This document shows, in pieces, positions 27,365 to 40,060 of a DNA stretch of 64,000 nucleotides. The DNA lies in NCBI RefSeq assembly GCF_964355755.1, contig NC_092680.1, positions 11,821,001 to 11,885,000 of the forward strand, written 5' to 3'. The stretch comes from Antedon mediterranea. Taxonomy: Eukaryota > Echinodermata > Crinoidea > Comatulida > Antedonidae. Made by a program: the position numbers and the translations under genes. The notes below the pieces were generated by a model, which saw nothing but the letters and a program-made list of their open reading frames with translations, was not told where the DNA came from and did not search any database. Numbering within the stretch: the first letter of the stretch is position 1; each line of letters opens with the position of its first letter.

Positions 27365-28394
27365 TGTTTTGTGTGAAAAAGTTTTGTCGAAATGCTCAAA
27401 ATGGTCTAAAACGTTTTTAAATACGATATTAAGCTGTTTTGTGCACTTTAATGATTTGTGTGAAAAGTTTTAACGAAATGCTCAAAATGGTCTAAAACGG
27501 TTTCTAATGTGATTTTAAGCACTTTGATGTTTTTGTGTAACCAAGTTTTTTTCGAAAATCACAAAATGGTCTAAAACGTCTCCAAATGCGATTTGAAGCT
27601 TTTCTAAGCACTTTGGTGTTTTTATGTTAACAAGTTTTTTCGAAAATCACAAAATGGTCTAAAACGTCTCCAAATGCGATTTGAGGATATTCTGAGCACT
27701 TTGGTGTTTTTTTGTTAAAAAGTTTTTTCGAAAATCACAAAATGGTCTAAAACGTCTCCAAATGCGATTTGAAGCTATTCTGTACACTTTGATGTTTTGT
27801 GTGAAAAAGTTTTGTCGAAATGCTCAAAATGGTCTAAAACGTTTTTAAATACGATATTAAGCTATTTTGTGATCTTTGATGTTTTTGTGTGAAAAGTTTT
27901 ATCGAAATGCTCAAAATGGTCTAAAACGGTTTCTATTGTGATTTTAAGCACTTTGATGATTTTGTGTAACCAAGTTTCATCGAAATGTACAAAATGGTCT
28001 AAAACGTCTCCAAATGCGATTTGAAGCTATTCTAAGTACTTTTGTGTTTTTATGTTAACAAGTTTTTTCGAAAATCACAAAATGGTCTAAAACGTCTTCA
28101 AATGCGATTTGAAGCTATTCTGTACACTTTGATGTTTTGTGTGAAAAAGTTTTGTCAAAATGCTCAAAATGGTCTAAAACGTTTTTAAAACGATATTAAG
28201 CTATTTTGTGCTCTTTGATGTTTTTGTGTAACCAAGTTTCATCGAAAATCACAAAATGGTCTAAAACGTCTCCAAATGCGATTTGAAGCTTTTCTAAGCA
28301 CTTTGGTGTTTTTATGTTAACAAGTTTTTTCGAAAATCACAAAATGGTCTAAAACGTCTCCAAATGCGATTTGAAGCTCTTCTGTACACTTTGA
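27365..28394 (+). repeat. Complete HOR copy (A-L), 1,030 bp
   Basis: A-L are in order. The boundary between A and B has CACTTTAATGATTTG, a variant shared with copies near 22,735, 39,720, 40,925, 56,380 and 62,400. C has one extra T in its T-run. Confidence 0.86.
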
Positions 28395-30204
28395 TGTTTT
28401 GTTTGAAAAAGTTTTGTCGAAATTCTCAAAATGGTCTAAAACGTTTTTAAATACGATATTAAGCTGTTTTGTGCACTTTGATGATTTGTGTGAAAAGTTT
28501 TAACGAAATGCTCAAAATGGTCTAAAACGGTTTCTAATGTGATTTTAAGCACTTTGATGTTTTTGTGTAACCAAGTTTTTTAAAAAATCACAAAATGGTC
28601 TAAAACGTCTCCAAATGCGATTTGAAGCTTTTCTAAGCACTTTGGTGTTTTTATGTTAACAAGTTTTTTCGAAAATCACAAAATGGTCTAAAACGTCTCC
28701 AAATGCGATTTGAAGATATTCTGAGCACTTTGGTATTTTTATGTTTAAAAGTTTTTTCGAAAATGACAAAATGGTCTAAAACGTCTCCAAACGCGATTTG
28801 AAGCTCTTCTGTACACTTTGATGTTTTGTGTGAAAAAGTTTTGTCGAAATTCTCAAAATGGTCTAAAACGTTTTTAAATACGATATTAAGCTGTTTTGTG
28901 CACTTTGATGATTTGTGTGAAAAGTTTTAACGAAATGCTCAAAATGGTCAAAAACGGTTTCTAATGTGATTTTAAGCACTTTGATGTTTTTGTGTAACCA
29001 AGTTTTTTCAAAAATCACAAAATGGTCTAAAACGTCTCCAAATGCGATTTGAAGCTTTTCTAAGCACTTTGGTGTTTTTATGTTAACAAGTTTTTTCGAA
29101 AATCACAAAATGGTCTAAAACGTCTCCAAATGCGATTTGAAGATATTCTGAGCACTTTGGTGTTTTTATGTTAAAAAGTTTTTTCGAAAATCACAAAATA
29201 GTCTAAAACGTTTCCAAATGCGATTTGAAGCTATTCTGTACACTTTGATGTTTTGTGTGAAAAAGTTTTGTCGAAATGCTCAAAATGGTCTAAAACGTTT
29301 TTAAAACGATATTATTAAGCTATTTTGTGCTCTTTGATGTTTTTGTGTAACCAAGTTTCATCGAAAATCACAAAATGGTCTAAAACGTCTCAAAATGCGA
29401 TTTGAAGCTTTTCTAAGCACTTTGGTGTTTTTATCTTAACAAGTTTTTTCGAAAATCACGAAATGGTCTAAAATGTCTCCAAATGCGATTTGAAGATATT
29501 CTGAGCACTTTGGTGTTTTTATGTTAAAAAGTTTTTTCGAAAATCACAAAATGGTCTAAAACGTCTCCAAATGCGATTTGAAGCTCTTCTGTACACTTTG
29601 ATGTTTTGTGTGAAAAAGTTTTGTCAAAATGCTCAAAATGGTCAAAAACGGTTTCTAATGTGATTTTAAGCACTTTGATGTTTTTGTGTAACCAAGTTTT
29701 TTAAAAAATCACAAAATGGTCTAAAACGTCTCCAAATGCGATTTGAAGCTTTTCTAAGCACTTTGGTGTTTTTATGTTAACAAGTTTTTTCGAAAATCAC
29801 AAAATGGTCTAAAACGTCTCCAAATGCGATTTGAAGATATTCTGAGCACTTTGGTGTTTTTATGTTAAAAAGTTTTTTCGAAAAACACAAAATAGTCTAA
29901 AACGTCTCAAAATGCGATTTGAAGCTATTCTGTACACTTTGATGTTTTGTGTGAAAAAGTTTTGTCGAAATGCTCAAAATGGTCTAAAACGTTTTTAAAA
30001 CGATATTAAGCTATTTTGTGCTCTTTGATGTTTTTGTGTAACCAAGTTTCATCGAAAATCACAAAATGGTCTAAAACGTCTCAAAATGCGATTTGAAGCT
30101 TTTCTAAGCACTTTGGTGTTTTTATGTTAACAATTTTTTTCGAAAATCACAAAATGGTCTAAAACATCTCCAAATGCGATTTGAAGCTCTTCTGTACACT
30201 TTGA

Positions 30205-31233
30205 TGTTTTGTGTGAAAAAGTTTTGTCGAAATTCTCAAAATGGTCTAAAAGGTTTTTAAATACGATATTAAGCTGTTTTGTGCACTTTGATGATTTGTG
30301 TGAAAAGTTTTAACGAAATGCTCAAAATGGTCTAAAACGGTTTCTAATGTGATTTTAAGCACTTTGATGTTTTTGTGTAACCAAGTTTTTTCGAAAATCA
30401 CAAAATAGTCTAAAACGTCTCCAAATGCGATTTGAAGCTTTTCTAAGCACTTTGGTGTTTTTATGTTAACAAGTTTTTTCGAAAATCACAAAATGGTCTA
30501 AAACGTCTCCAAATGCGATTTGAGGATATTCTGAGCACTTTGGTGTTTTTTTGTTAAAAAGTTTTTTCAAAAATCACAAAATGGTCTAAAACGTCTCCAA
30601 ATGCGATTTGAAGCTATTCTGTACACTTTGATGTTTTGTGTGAAAAAGTTTTGTCGAAATGCTCAAAATGGTCTAAAACGTTTTTAAATACGATATTAGG
30701 CTATTTTGTGATCTTTGATGTTTTTGTGTGAAAAGTTTTATCGAAATGCTCAAAATGGTCTAAAACGGTTTCTATTGTGATTTTAAGCACTTTGATGATT
30801 TTGTGTAACCAAGTTTCATCGAAATGTACAAAATGGTCTAAAACGTCTCCAAATGCGATTTGAAGCTATTCTAAGTACTTTTGTGTTTTTATGTTAACAA
30901 GTTTTTTCGAAAATCACAAAATGGTCTAAAACGTCTTCAAATGCGATTTGAAGCTATTCTGTACACTTTGATGTTTTGTGTGAAAAAGTTTTGTCAAAAT
31001 GCTCAAAATGGTCTAAAACGTTTTTAAAACGATATTAAGCTATTTTGTGCTCTTTGATGTTTTTGTGTAACCAAGTTTCATCGAAAATCACAAAATGGTC
31101 TAAAACGTCTCCAAATGCGATTTGAAGCTTTTCTAAGCACTTTGGTGTTTTTATGTTAACAAGTTTTTTCGAAAATCACAAAATGGTCTAAAACGTCTCC
31201 AAATGCGATTTGAAGCTCTTCTGTACACTTTGA
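30205..31233 (+). repeat. Reference 12-monomer higher-order repeat (HOR), 1,029 bp
   Basis: This is a clean copy of the HOR, with these units. A 30205-30291 (87 bp, alpha, ends CTGTTTTGTGCACTTTGA). B 30292-30367 (76, alpha, starts TGATTTGTGTG). C 30368-30455 (88, beta, GTAACCAAG, AAATAGTCT). D 30456-30543 (88, beta, GAGGATATTCTGAGC). E 30544-30631 (88, beta, seven-T start). F 30632-30718 (87, alpha, GTGATCTTTGA). G 30719-30795 (77, alpha, CTATTGTG). H 30796-30883 (88, beta, CATCGAAATGTAC, ends AGTACTTTTG). I 30884-30971 (88, beta, TCTTCAAATGCG). J 30972-31057 (86, alpha, GTCAAAATG, GTGCTCTTTGA). K 31058-31145 (88, beta, TTTCATCGAAAATCAC). L 31146-31233 (88, beta, GAAGCTCTTCTGTAC). The CTCTTC variant at the end of L marks HOR boundaries through the array. 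Confidence 0.93.
30935..30953. repeat. Intrinsic dyad (8-bp arms, GCG spacer) in beta monomer I, representative
   Basis: CTTCAAAT-GCG-ATTTGAAG is a perfect inverted repeat with a three-base spacer. Most beta monomers carry the one-mismatch form CTCCAAAT-GCG-ATTTGAAG at monomer positions about 52-70, so the dyad recurs many hundreds of times in the array. It could form a small hairpin in single-stranded DNA or be a protein site; neither is shown. Confidence 0.85.
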
Positions 31234-34200
31234 TGTTTTGTGTGAAAAAGTTTTGTCGAAATTCTCAAAATGGTCTAAAACGTTTTTAAATACGATATTA
31301 AGCTGTTTTGTGCACTTTGATGATTTGTGTGAAAAGTTTTAACGAAATGCTCAAAATGGTCAAAAACGGTTTTTAATGTGATTTTAAGCACTTTGATGTT
31401 TTTGTGTAACCAAGTTTTTTCGAAAATCACAAAATGGTCTAAAACGTCTCCAAATGCGATTTGAAGCTTTTCTAAGCACTTTGGTGTTTTTATGTTAACA
31501 AGTTTTTTCGAAAATCACAAAATGGTCTAAAACGTCTCCAAATGCGATTTGAAGATATTCTGAGCACTTTGGTGTTTTTATGTTAAAAAGTTTTTTCGAA
31601 AATCACAAAATGGTCTAAAACGTCTTCAAATGCGATTTGAAGCTATTCTGTACACTTTGATGTTTTGTGTGAAAAAGTTTTGTCGAAATGCTCAAAATGG
31701 TCTAAAACGGTTTCTAATGCGATTTGAAGCTATTCTGTACACTTTGAAGTTTTGTGTGAAAAAGTTTTCTCGAAATGCTCAAAATGGTCTAAAACGTTTT
31801 TATATACCATATTAAGCTATTTTGTGCACTTTGATGTTTTTTGTGAAAAGTTTTATCGAAATTCTCAAAATGGTCTAAAACGGTTTCTATTGTGATTTTA
31901 AGCACTTTGATGATTTTGTGTAACCAAGTTTCATCGAAATGTACAAAATGGTCTAAAACGTCTATAAATGCGATTTGAAGCTATTCTAAGTACTTTTGTG
32001 TTTTTATGTTAACAAGTTTTTTCGAAAATCACAAAATGGTCTAAAACGTCTTCAAATGCGATTTGAAGCTATTCTGTACACTTTGATGTTTTGTGTGAAA
32101 AGTTTTGTCGAAATGCTCAAAATGGTCTAAAACGTTTTTAAATACGATATTAAGCTATTTTGTGATCTTTGATGTTTTTGTGTGAAAAGTTTTATCGAAA
32201 TGCTCAAAATGGTCTAAAACGGTTTCTATTGTGATTTTAAGCACTTTGATGATTTTGTGTAACCAAGTTTCATCGAAATGTACAAAATGGTCTAAAACGT
32301 CTCCAAATGCGATTTGAAGCTATTCTAAGTACTTTTGTGTTTTTATGTTAACAAGTTTTTTCGAAAATCACAAAATGGTCTAAAACGTCTTCAAATGCGA
32401 TTTGAATCTATTCTGTACACTTTGGTGTTTTTATGTTAAAAAGTTTTTTTGAAAATCACAAAAAGGTCTAAAACGTCTCAAAATGCGATTTGAAGCTATT
32501 CTGTACACTTTGATGTTTTGTGTGAAAAAGTTTTCTCGAAATGCTCAAAATGGTCTAAAACGTTTTTAAAACGATATTAAGCTATTTTGTGCTCTTTGAT
32601 GTTTTTGTGTAACCAAGTTTCATCAAAATCAACAAAATGGTCTAATACGTCTCCAAATGCGATTTGAAGCTTTTCCAAGCACTTTGCTGTTTTTATGTTA
32701 ACAAGTTTTTTCGAAAATCACAAAATGGTCTAAAACGTCTTCAAATGCGATTTGAAGCTATTCTGTACACTTTGATGTTTTGTGTGAAAAAGTTTTGTCA
32801 AAATGCTCAAAATGGTCTAAAACGTTTTTAAATACGATATTAAGCTATTTTGTGATCTTTGATGTTTTTGTGTGAAAAGTTTTATCGAAATGCTCAAAAT
32901 GGTCTAAAACGGTTTCTAATGCGATTTGAAGCTATTCTGTACACTTTGAAGTTTTTTGTGAAAAAGTTTTCTCGAAATGCTCAAAATGGTCTAAAAAGTT
33001 TTTATATACCATATTAAGCTATTTTGTGCACTTTGATGTTTTTTGTGAAAAGTTTTATCGAAATGCTCAAAATGGTCTAAAACGGTTTCTATTGTGATTT
33101 TAAGCACTTTGATGATTTTGTGTAACCAAGTTTCATCGAAATGTACAAAATGGTCTAAAACGTCTCCAAATGCGATTTGAAGCTATTCTAAGTACTTTTG
33201 TGTTTTTATGTTAACAAGTTTTTTCGAAAATCACAAAATGGTCTAAAACGTCTTCAAATGCGATTTGAAGCACTTTGATGATTTTGTGTAACCAAGTTTC
33301 ATCGAAATGTACAAAATGGTCTAAAACGTCTCCAAATGCGATTTGAAGCTCTTCTGTACACTTTGATGTTTTGTGTGAAAAAGTTTTGTCGAAATTCTCA
33401 AAATGGTCTAAAACGTTTTTAAATACGATATTAAGCTGTTTTGTGCACTTTGATGATTTGTGTGAAAAGTTTTAACGAAATGCTCAAAATGGTCAAAAAC
33501 GGTTTCTAATGTGATTTTAAGCACTTTGATGTTTTTGTGTAACCAAGTTTTTTCGAAAATCACAAAATGGTCTAAAACGTCTCCAAATGCGATTTGAAGC
33601 TTTTCTAAGCACTTTGGTGTTTTTATGTTAACAAGTTTTTTCGAAAATCACAAAATGGTCTAAAACGTCTCCAAATGCGATTTGAGGATATTCTGAGCAC
33701 TTTGGTGTTTTTATGTTAAAAAGTTTTTTCGAAAATCACAAAATGGTCTAAAACGTCTCCAAATGCGATTTGAAGCTATTCTGTACACTTTGATGTTTTG
33801 TGTGAAAATTTTTGTCGAAATGCTCAAAATGGTCTAAAACGTTTTTAAAACGATATTAAGCTATTTTGTGCTCTTTGATGTTTTTGTGTAACCAAGTTTC
33901 ATCGAAATCAACAAAATGGTCTAATACGTCTCCAAATGCGATTTGAAGCTTTTCCAAGCACTTTGCTGTTTTTATGTTAACAAGTTTTTTCGAAAATCAC
34001 AAAATGGTCTAAAACGTCTTCAAATGCGATTTGAAGCTATTCTGTACACTTTGATGTTTTGTGTGAAAAAGTTTTGTCGAAATGCTCAAAATGGTCTAAA
34101 ACGTTTTTAAATACGATATTAAGCTATTTTGTGATCTTTGATGTTTTTGTGTGAAAAGTTTTATCGAAATGCTCAAAATGGTCTAAAACGGTTTCTAATG

Positions 34201-35099
34201 CGATTTGAAGCTATTCTGTACCCTTTTGAAGTTTTTTGTGAAAAAGTTTTCTCGAAATGCTCAAAATGGTCTAAAAAGTTTTTATATACCATATTAAGCT
34301 ATTTTGTGCACTTTGATGTTTTTTGTGAAAAGTTTTATCGAAATGCTCAAAATGGTCTAAAACGGTTTCTATTGTGATTTTAAGAACTTTGATGATTTTG
34401 TGTAACCAAGTTTCATCGAAATGTACAAAATGGTCTAAAACGTCTCCAAATGCGATTTGAAGCTATTCTAAGTACTTTTGTGTTTTTATGTTAACAAGTT
34501 TTTTCGAAAATCAGAAAATGGTCTAAAACGTCTTCAAATGCGATTTGAAGCTATTCTGTACACTTTTATGTTTTGTGTGAAAAAGTTTTGTCGAAATTCT
34601 CAAAATGGTCTAAAACGTTTTTAAATACGATATTAAGCTGTTTTGTGCACTTTGATGATTTGTGTGAAAAGTTTTAACGAAATGCTCAAAATGGTCAAAA
34701 ACGGTTTCTAATGTGATTTTAAGCACTTTGATGTTTTTGTGTAACCAAGTTTTTTCAAAAATCACAAAATGGTCTAAAACGTCTCCAAATGCGATTTGAA
34801 GCTTTTCTAAGCACTTTGGTGTTTTTATGTTAACAAGTTTTTTCGAAAATCACAAAATGGTCTAAAACGTCTCCAAATGCGATTTGAAGATATTCTGAGC
34901 ACTTTGGTGTTTTTATGTTAAAAAGTTTTTTCGAAAATCACAAAATAGTCTAAAACGTCTCCAAATGCGATTTGAAGCTATTCTGTACACTTTGATGTTT
35001 TGTGTGAAAAAGTTTTGTCGAAATGCTGAAAATGGTCTAAAACGTTTTTAAAACGATATTAAGCTATTTTGTGCTCTTTGATGTTTTTGTGTAACCAAG

Positions 35100-38000
35100 T
35101 TTCATCGAAAATCACAAAATGGTCTAAAACGTCTCAAAATGCGATTTGAAGCTTTTCTAAGCACTTTGGTGTTTTTATGTTAACAAGTTTTTTCGAAAAT
35201 CACGAAATGGTCTAAAATGTCTCCAAATGCGATTTGAAGATATTCTGAGCACTTTGGTGTTTTTATGTTAAAAAGTTTTTTTCGAAAATCACAAAATGGT
35301 CTAAAACGTCTCCAAATGCGATTTGAAGCTCTTCTGTACACTTTGATGTTTTGTGTGAAAAAGTTTTGTCGAAATGCTCAAAATGGTCTAAAACGTTTTT
35401 AAATACGATATTAAGCTGTTTTGTGCACTTTGATGATTTGTGTGAAAAGTTTTAACGAAATGCTCAAAATGGTCTAAAACGGTTTCTAATGTGATTTTAA
35501 GCACTTTGATGTTTTTGTGTAACCAAGTTTTTTCGAAAATCACAAAATAGTCTAAAACGTCTCCAAATGCGATTTGAAGCTTTTCTAAGCACTTTGGTGT
35601 TTTTATGTTAACAAGTTTTTTCGAAAATCACAAAATGGTCTAAAACGTCTCCAAATGCGATTTGAGGATATTCTGAGCACTTTGGTGTTTTTTCGTTAAA
35701 AAGTTTTTTCGAAAATCACAAAATGGTCTAAAACGTCTCCAAATGCGATTTGAAGCTATTCTGTACACTTTGATGTTTTGTGTGAAAAAGTTTTGTCGAA
35801 ATGCTCAAAATGGTCTAAAACGTTTTTAAATACGATATTAAGCTATTTTGTGATCTTTGATGTTTTTGTGTGAAAAGTTTTATCGAAATGCTCAAAATGG
35901 TCTAAAACGGTTTCTATTGTGATTTTAAGCACTTTGATGATTTTGTGTAACCAAGTTTCATCGAAATGTACAAAATGGTCTAAAATGTCTCCAAATGCGA
36001 TTTGAAGCTATTCTAAGTACTTTTGTGTTTTTATGTTAACAAGTTTTTTCGAAAATCACAAAATGGTCTAAAACGTCTTCAAATGCGATTTGAAGCTATT
36101 CTGTACACTTTGATGTTTTGTGTGAAAAAGTTTTGTCAAAATGCTCAAAATGGTCTAAAACGTTTTTAAAACGATATTAAGCTATTTCTTGCTCTTTGAT
36201 GTTTTTGTGTAACCAAGTTTCATCGAAAATCACAAAATGGTCTAAAACGTCTCCAAATGCGATTTGAAGGTTTTCTAAGCACTTTGGTGTTTTTATGTTA
36301 ACAATTTTTTTCGAAAATCACAAAATGGTCTAAAACATCTCCAAATGCGATTTGAAGCTCTTCTGTACACTTTGATGTTTTGTGTGAAAAAGTTTTGTCG
36401 AAATTCTCAAAATGGTCTAAAAGGTTTTTAAATACGATATTAAGCTGTTTTGTGCACTTTGATGATTTGTGTGAAAAGTTTTAACGAAATGCTCAAAATG
36501 GTCTAAAACGGTTTCTAATGTGATTTTAAGCACTTTGATGTTTTTGTGTAACCAAGTTTTTTCGAAAATCACAAAATAGTCTAAAACGTCTCAAAATGCG
36601 ATTTGAAGCTTTTCTAAGCACTTTGGTGTTTTTATGTTAACAAGTTTTTTCGAAAATCACAAAATGGTCTAAAACGTCTCCAAATGCGATTTGAGGATAT
36701 TCTGAGCACTTTGGTGTTTTTTTGTTAAAAAGTTTTTTCGAAAATCACAAAATGGTCTAAAACGTCTCCAAATGCGATTTGAAGCTATTCTGTACACTTT
36801 GATGTTTTGTGTGAAAAAGTTTTGTCGAAATGCTCAAAATGGTCTAAAACGTTTTTAAATACGATATTAGGCTATTTTGTGATCTTTGATGTTTTTGTGT
36901 GAAAAGTTTTATCGAAATGCTCAAAATGGTCTAAAACGGTTTCTATTGTGATTTTAAGCACTTTGATGATTTTGTGTAACCAAGTTTCATCGAAATGTAC
37001 AAAATGGTCTAAAACGTCTCCAAATGCGATTTGAAGCTATTCTAAGTACTTTTGTGTTTTTATGTTAACAAGTTTTTTCGAAAATCACAAAATGGTCTAA
37101 AACGTCTTCAAATGCGATTTGAAGCTATTCTGTACACTTTGATGTTTTGTGTGAAAAAGTTTTGTCAAAATGCTCAAAATGGTCTAAAACGTTTTTAAAA
37201 CGATATTAAGCTATTTTGTGCTCTTTGATGTTTTTGTGTAACCAAGTTTCATCGAAAATCACAAAATGGTCTAAAACGTCTCCAAATGCGATTTGAAGCT
37301 TTTCTAAGCACTTTGGTGTTTTTATGTTAACAAGTTTTTTCGAAAATCACAAAATGGTCTAAAACGTCTCCAAATGCGATTTGAAGCTCTTCTGTACACT
37401 TTGATGTTTTGTGTGAAAAAGTTTTGTCGAAATTCTCAAAATGGTCTAAAACGTTTTTAAATACGATATTAAGCTGTTTTGTGCACTTTGATGATTTGTG
37501 TGAAAAGTTTTAACGAAATGCTCAAAATGGTCAAAAACGGTTTTTAATGTGATTTTAAGCACTTTGATGTTTTTGTGTAACCAAGTTTTTTCGAAAATCA
37601 CAAAATGGTCTAAAACGTCTCCAAATGCGATTTGAAGCTTTTCTAAGCACTTTGGTGTTTTTATGTTAACAAGTTTTTTCGAAAATCACAAAATGGTCTA
37701 AAACGTCTCCAAATGCGATTTGAAGATATTCTGAGCACTTTGGTGTTTTTATGTTAAAAAGTTTTTTCGAAAATCACAAAATGGTCTAAAACGTCTTCAA
37801 ATGCGATTTGAAGCTATTCTGTACACTTTGATGTTTTGTGTGAAAAAGTTTTGTCGAAATGCTCAAAATGGTCTAAAACGGTTTCTAATGCGATTTGAAG
37901 CTATTCTGTACACTTTGAAGTTTTGTGTGAAAAAGTTTTCTCGAAATGCTCAAAATGGTCTAAAACGTTTTTATATACCATATTAAGCTATTTTGTGCAC

Positions 38001-40060
38001 TTTGATGTTTTTTGTGAAAAGTTTTATCGAAATTCTCAAAATGGTCTAAAACGGTTTCTATTGTGATTTTAAGCACTTTGATGATTTTGTGTAACCAAGT
38101 TTCATCGAAATGTACAAAATGGTCTAAAACGTCTCCAAATGCGATTTGAAGCTATTCTAAGTACTTTTGTGTTTTTATGTTAACAAGTTTTTTCGAAAAT
38201 CACAAAATGGTCTAAAACGTCTTCAAATGCGATTTGAAGCTATTCTGTACACTTTGATGTTTTGTGTGAAAAAGTTTTGTCGAAATGCTCAAAATGGTCT
38301 AAAACGTTTTTAAATACGATATTAAGCTATTTTGTGATCTTTGATGTTTTTGTGTGAAAAGTTTTATCGAAATGCTCAAAATGGTCTAAAACGGTTTCTA
38401 TTGTGATTTTAAGCACTTTGATGATTTTGTGTAACCAAGTTTCATGGAAATGTACAAAATGGTCTAAAACGTCTCCAAATGCGATTTGAAGCTATTCTAA
38501 GTACTTTTGTGTTTTTATGTTAACAAGTTTTTTCGAAAATCACAAAATGGTCTAAAACGTCTTCAAATGCGATTTGAATCTATTCTGTACACTTTGGTGT
38601 TTTTATGTTAAAAAGTTTTTTTGAAAATCACAAAAAGGTCTAAAACGTCTCAAAATGCGATTTGAAGCTATTCTGTACACTTTGATGTTTTGTGTGAAAA
38701 AGTTTTCTCGAAATGCTCAAAATGGTCTAAAACGTTTTTAAAACGATATTAAGCTATTTTGTGCTCTTTGATGTTTTTGTTTAACCAAGTTTCATCGAAA
38801 ATCACAAAATGGTCTAAAACGTTTCCAAATGCGATTTGAAGCTCTTCTGTACACTTTGATGTTTTGTGTGAAAAAGTTTTGTCGAAATTCTCAAAATGGT
38901 CTAAAACGTTTTTAAATACGATATTAAGCTGTTTTGTGCACTTAGATGATTTGTGTGAAAAGTTTTAACGAAATGCTCAAAATGGTCTAAAACGGTTTCT
39001 AATGTGATTTTAAGCACTTTGATGTTTTTGTGTAACCAAGTTTTTTCGAAAATCACAAAATGGTCTAAAACGTCTCCAAATGCGATTTGAAGCTTTTCTA
39101 AGCACTTTGGTGTTTTTATGTTAACAAGTTTTTTTGAAAATCACAAAATGGTCTAAAACGTCTCCAAATGCGATTTGAAGATATTCTGAGCACTTTGGTG
39201 TTTTTATGTTAAAAAGTTTTTTCGAAAATCACAAAATAGTCTAAAACGTCTCCAAATGCGATTTGAAGCTATTCTGTACACTTTGATGTTTTGTGTGAAA
39301 AAGTTTTGTCGAAATACTCAAAATGGTCTAAAACGTTCTTAAAACGATATTAAGCTATTTTGTGCTCTTTGATGTTTTTGTGTAACCAAGTTTCATCGAA
39401 AATCACAAAATGGTCTAAAACGTCTCCAAATGCGATTTGAAGCTTTTCTAAGCACTTTGGTGTTTTTATGTTAACAAGTTTTTTTCGAAAATCACGAAAT
39501 GGTCTAAAACGTCTCCAAATGCGATTTGAAGATATTCTGAGCACTTTGGTGTTTTTATGTTAAAAAGTTTTTTCGAAAATCACAAAATGGTCTAAAACGT
39601 CTCCAAATGCGATTTGAAGCTCTTCTGTACACTTTGATGTTTTGTGTGAAAAAGTTTTGTCGAAATGCTCAAAATGGTCTAAAACGTTTTTAAATACGAT
39701 ATTAAGCTGTTTTGTGCACTTTAATGATTTGTGTGAAAAGTTTTAACGAAATGCTCAAAATGGTCTAAAACGGTTTCTAATGTGATTTTAAGCACTTTGA
39801 TGTTTTTGTGTAACCAAGTTTTTTCGAAAATCACAAAATGGTCTAAAACGTCTCCAAATGCGATTTGAAGCTTTTCTAAGCACTTTGGTGTTTTTATGTT
39901 AACAAGTTTTTTCGAAAATCACAAAATGGTCTAAAACGTCTCCAAATGCGATTTGAGGATATTCTGAGCACTTTGGTGTTTTTATGTTAAAAAGTTTTTT
40001 CGAAAATCACAAAATGGTCTAAAACGTCTCCAAATGCGATTTGAAGCTATTCTGTACACT
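35100..40060 (+). repeat. 12.27-kb duplication, right copy; includes 6.1-kb superrepeat copy 3
   Basis: Matches about 22,800-27,700 at an offset of about 12,273-12,277 bp. Shared landmarks include TTTTTTCGTTAAAAAG (about 23,413 / 35,690), GTTTAACCAAG (about 26,506 / 38,780), CACTTAGATGATTTG and CGTTCTTAAAACG (about 27,062 / 39,336). The equality 6,102 + 6,171 = 12,273 shows that the 6.1-kb and 12.27-kb offsets are one family. Confidence 0.82.
36376..37404 (+). repeat. Complete HOR copy (A-L), 1,029 bp
   Basis: A-L are in order. It carries AAAAGG in A, TCTCAAAATGCG in C, and ATTAGGC in F. It lies 6,171 bp after the 30,205 copy and 12,273 bp after the 24,103 copy. Confidence 0.87.

Larger units (their letters stand above)
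30125..32610 (+). repeat. 6.1-kb superrepeat, copy 2
   Basis: Follows copy 1 at +6,102 bp until about 32,610. There copy 1 reads CATCGAAAATCAC and this copy reads CATCAAAATCAAC, joining a different monomer series. Private changes include TCTATAAATGCG at about 31,970 and a one-base-shorter GTGTGAAAAGTTTTGTCG at about 32,096. Confidence 0.85.
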
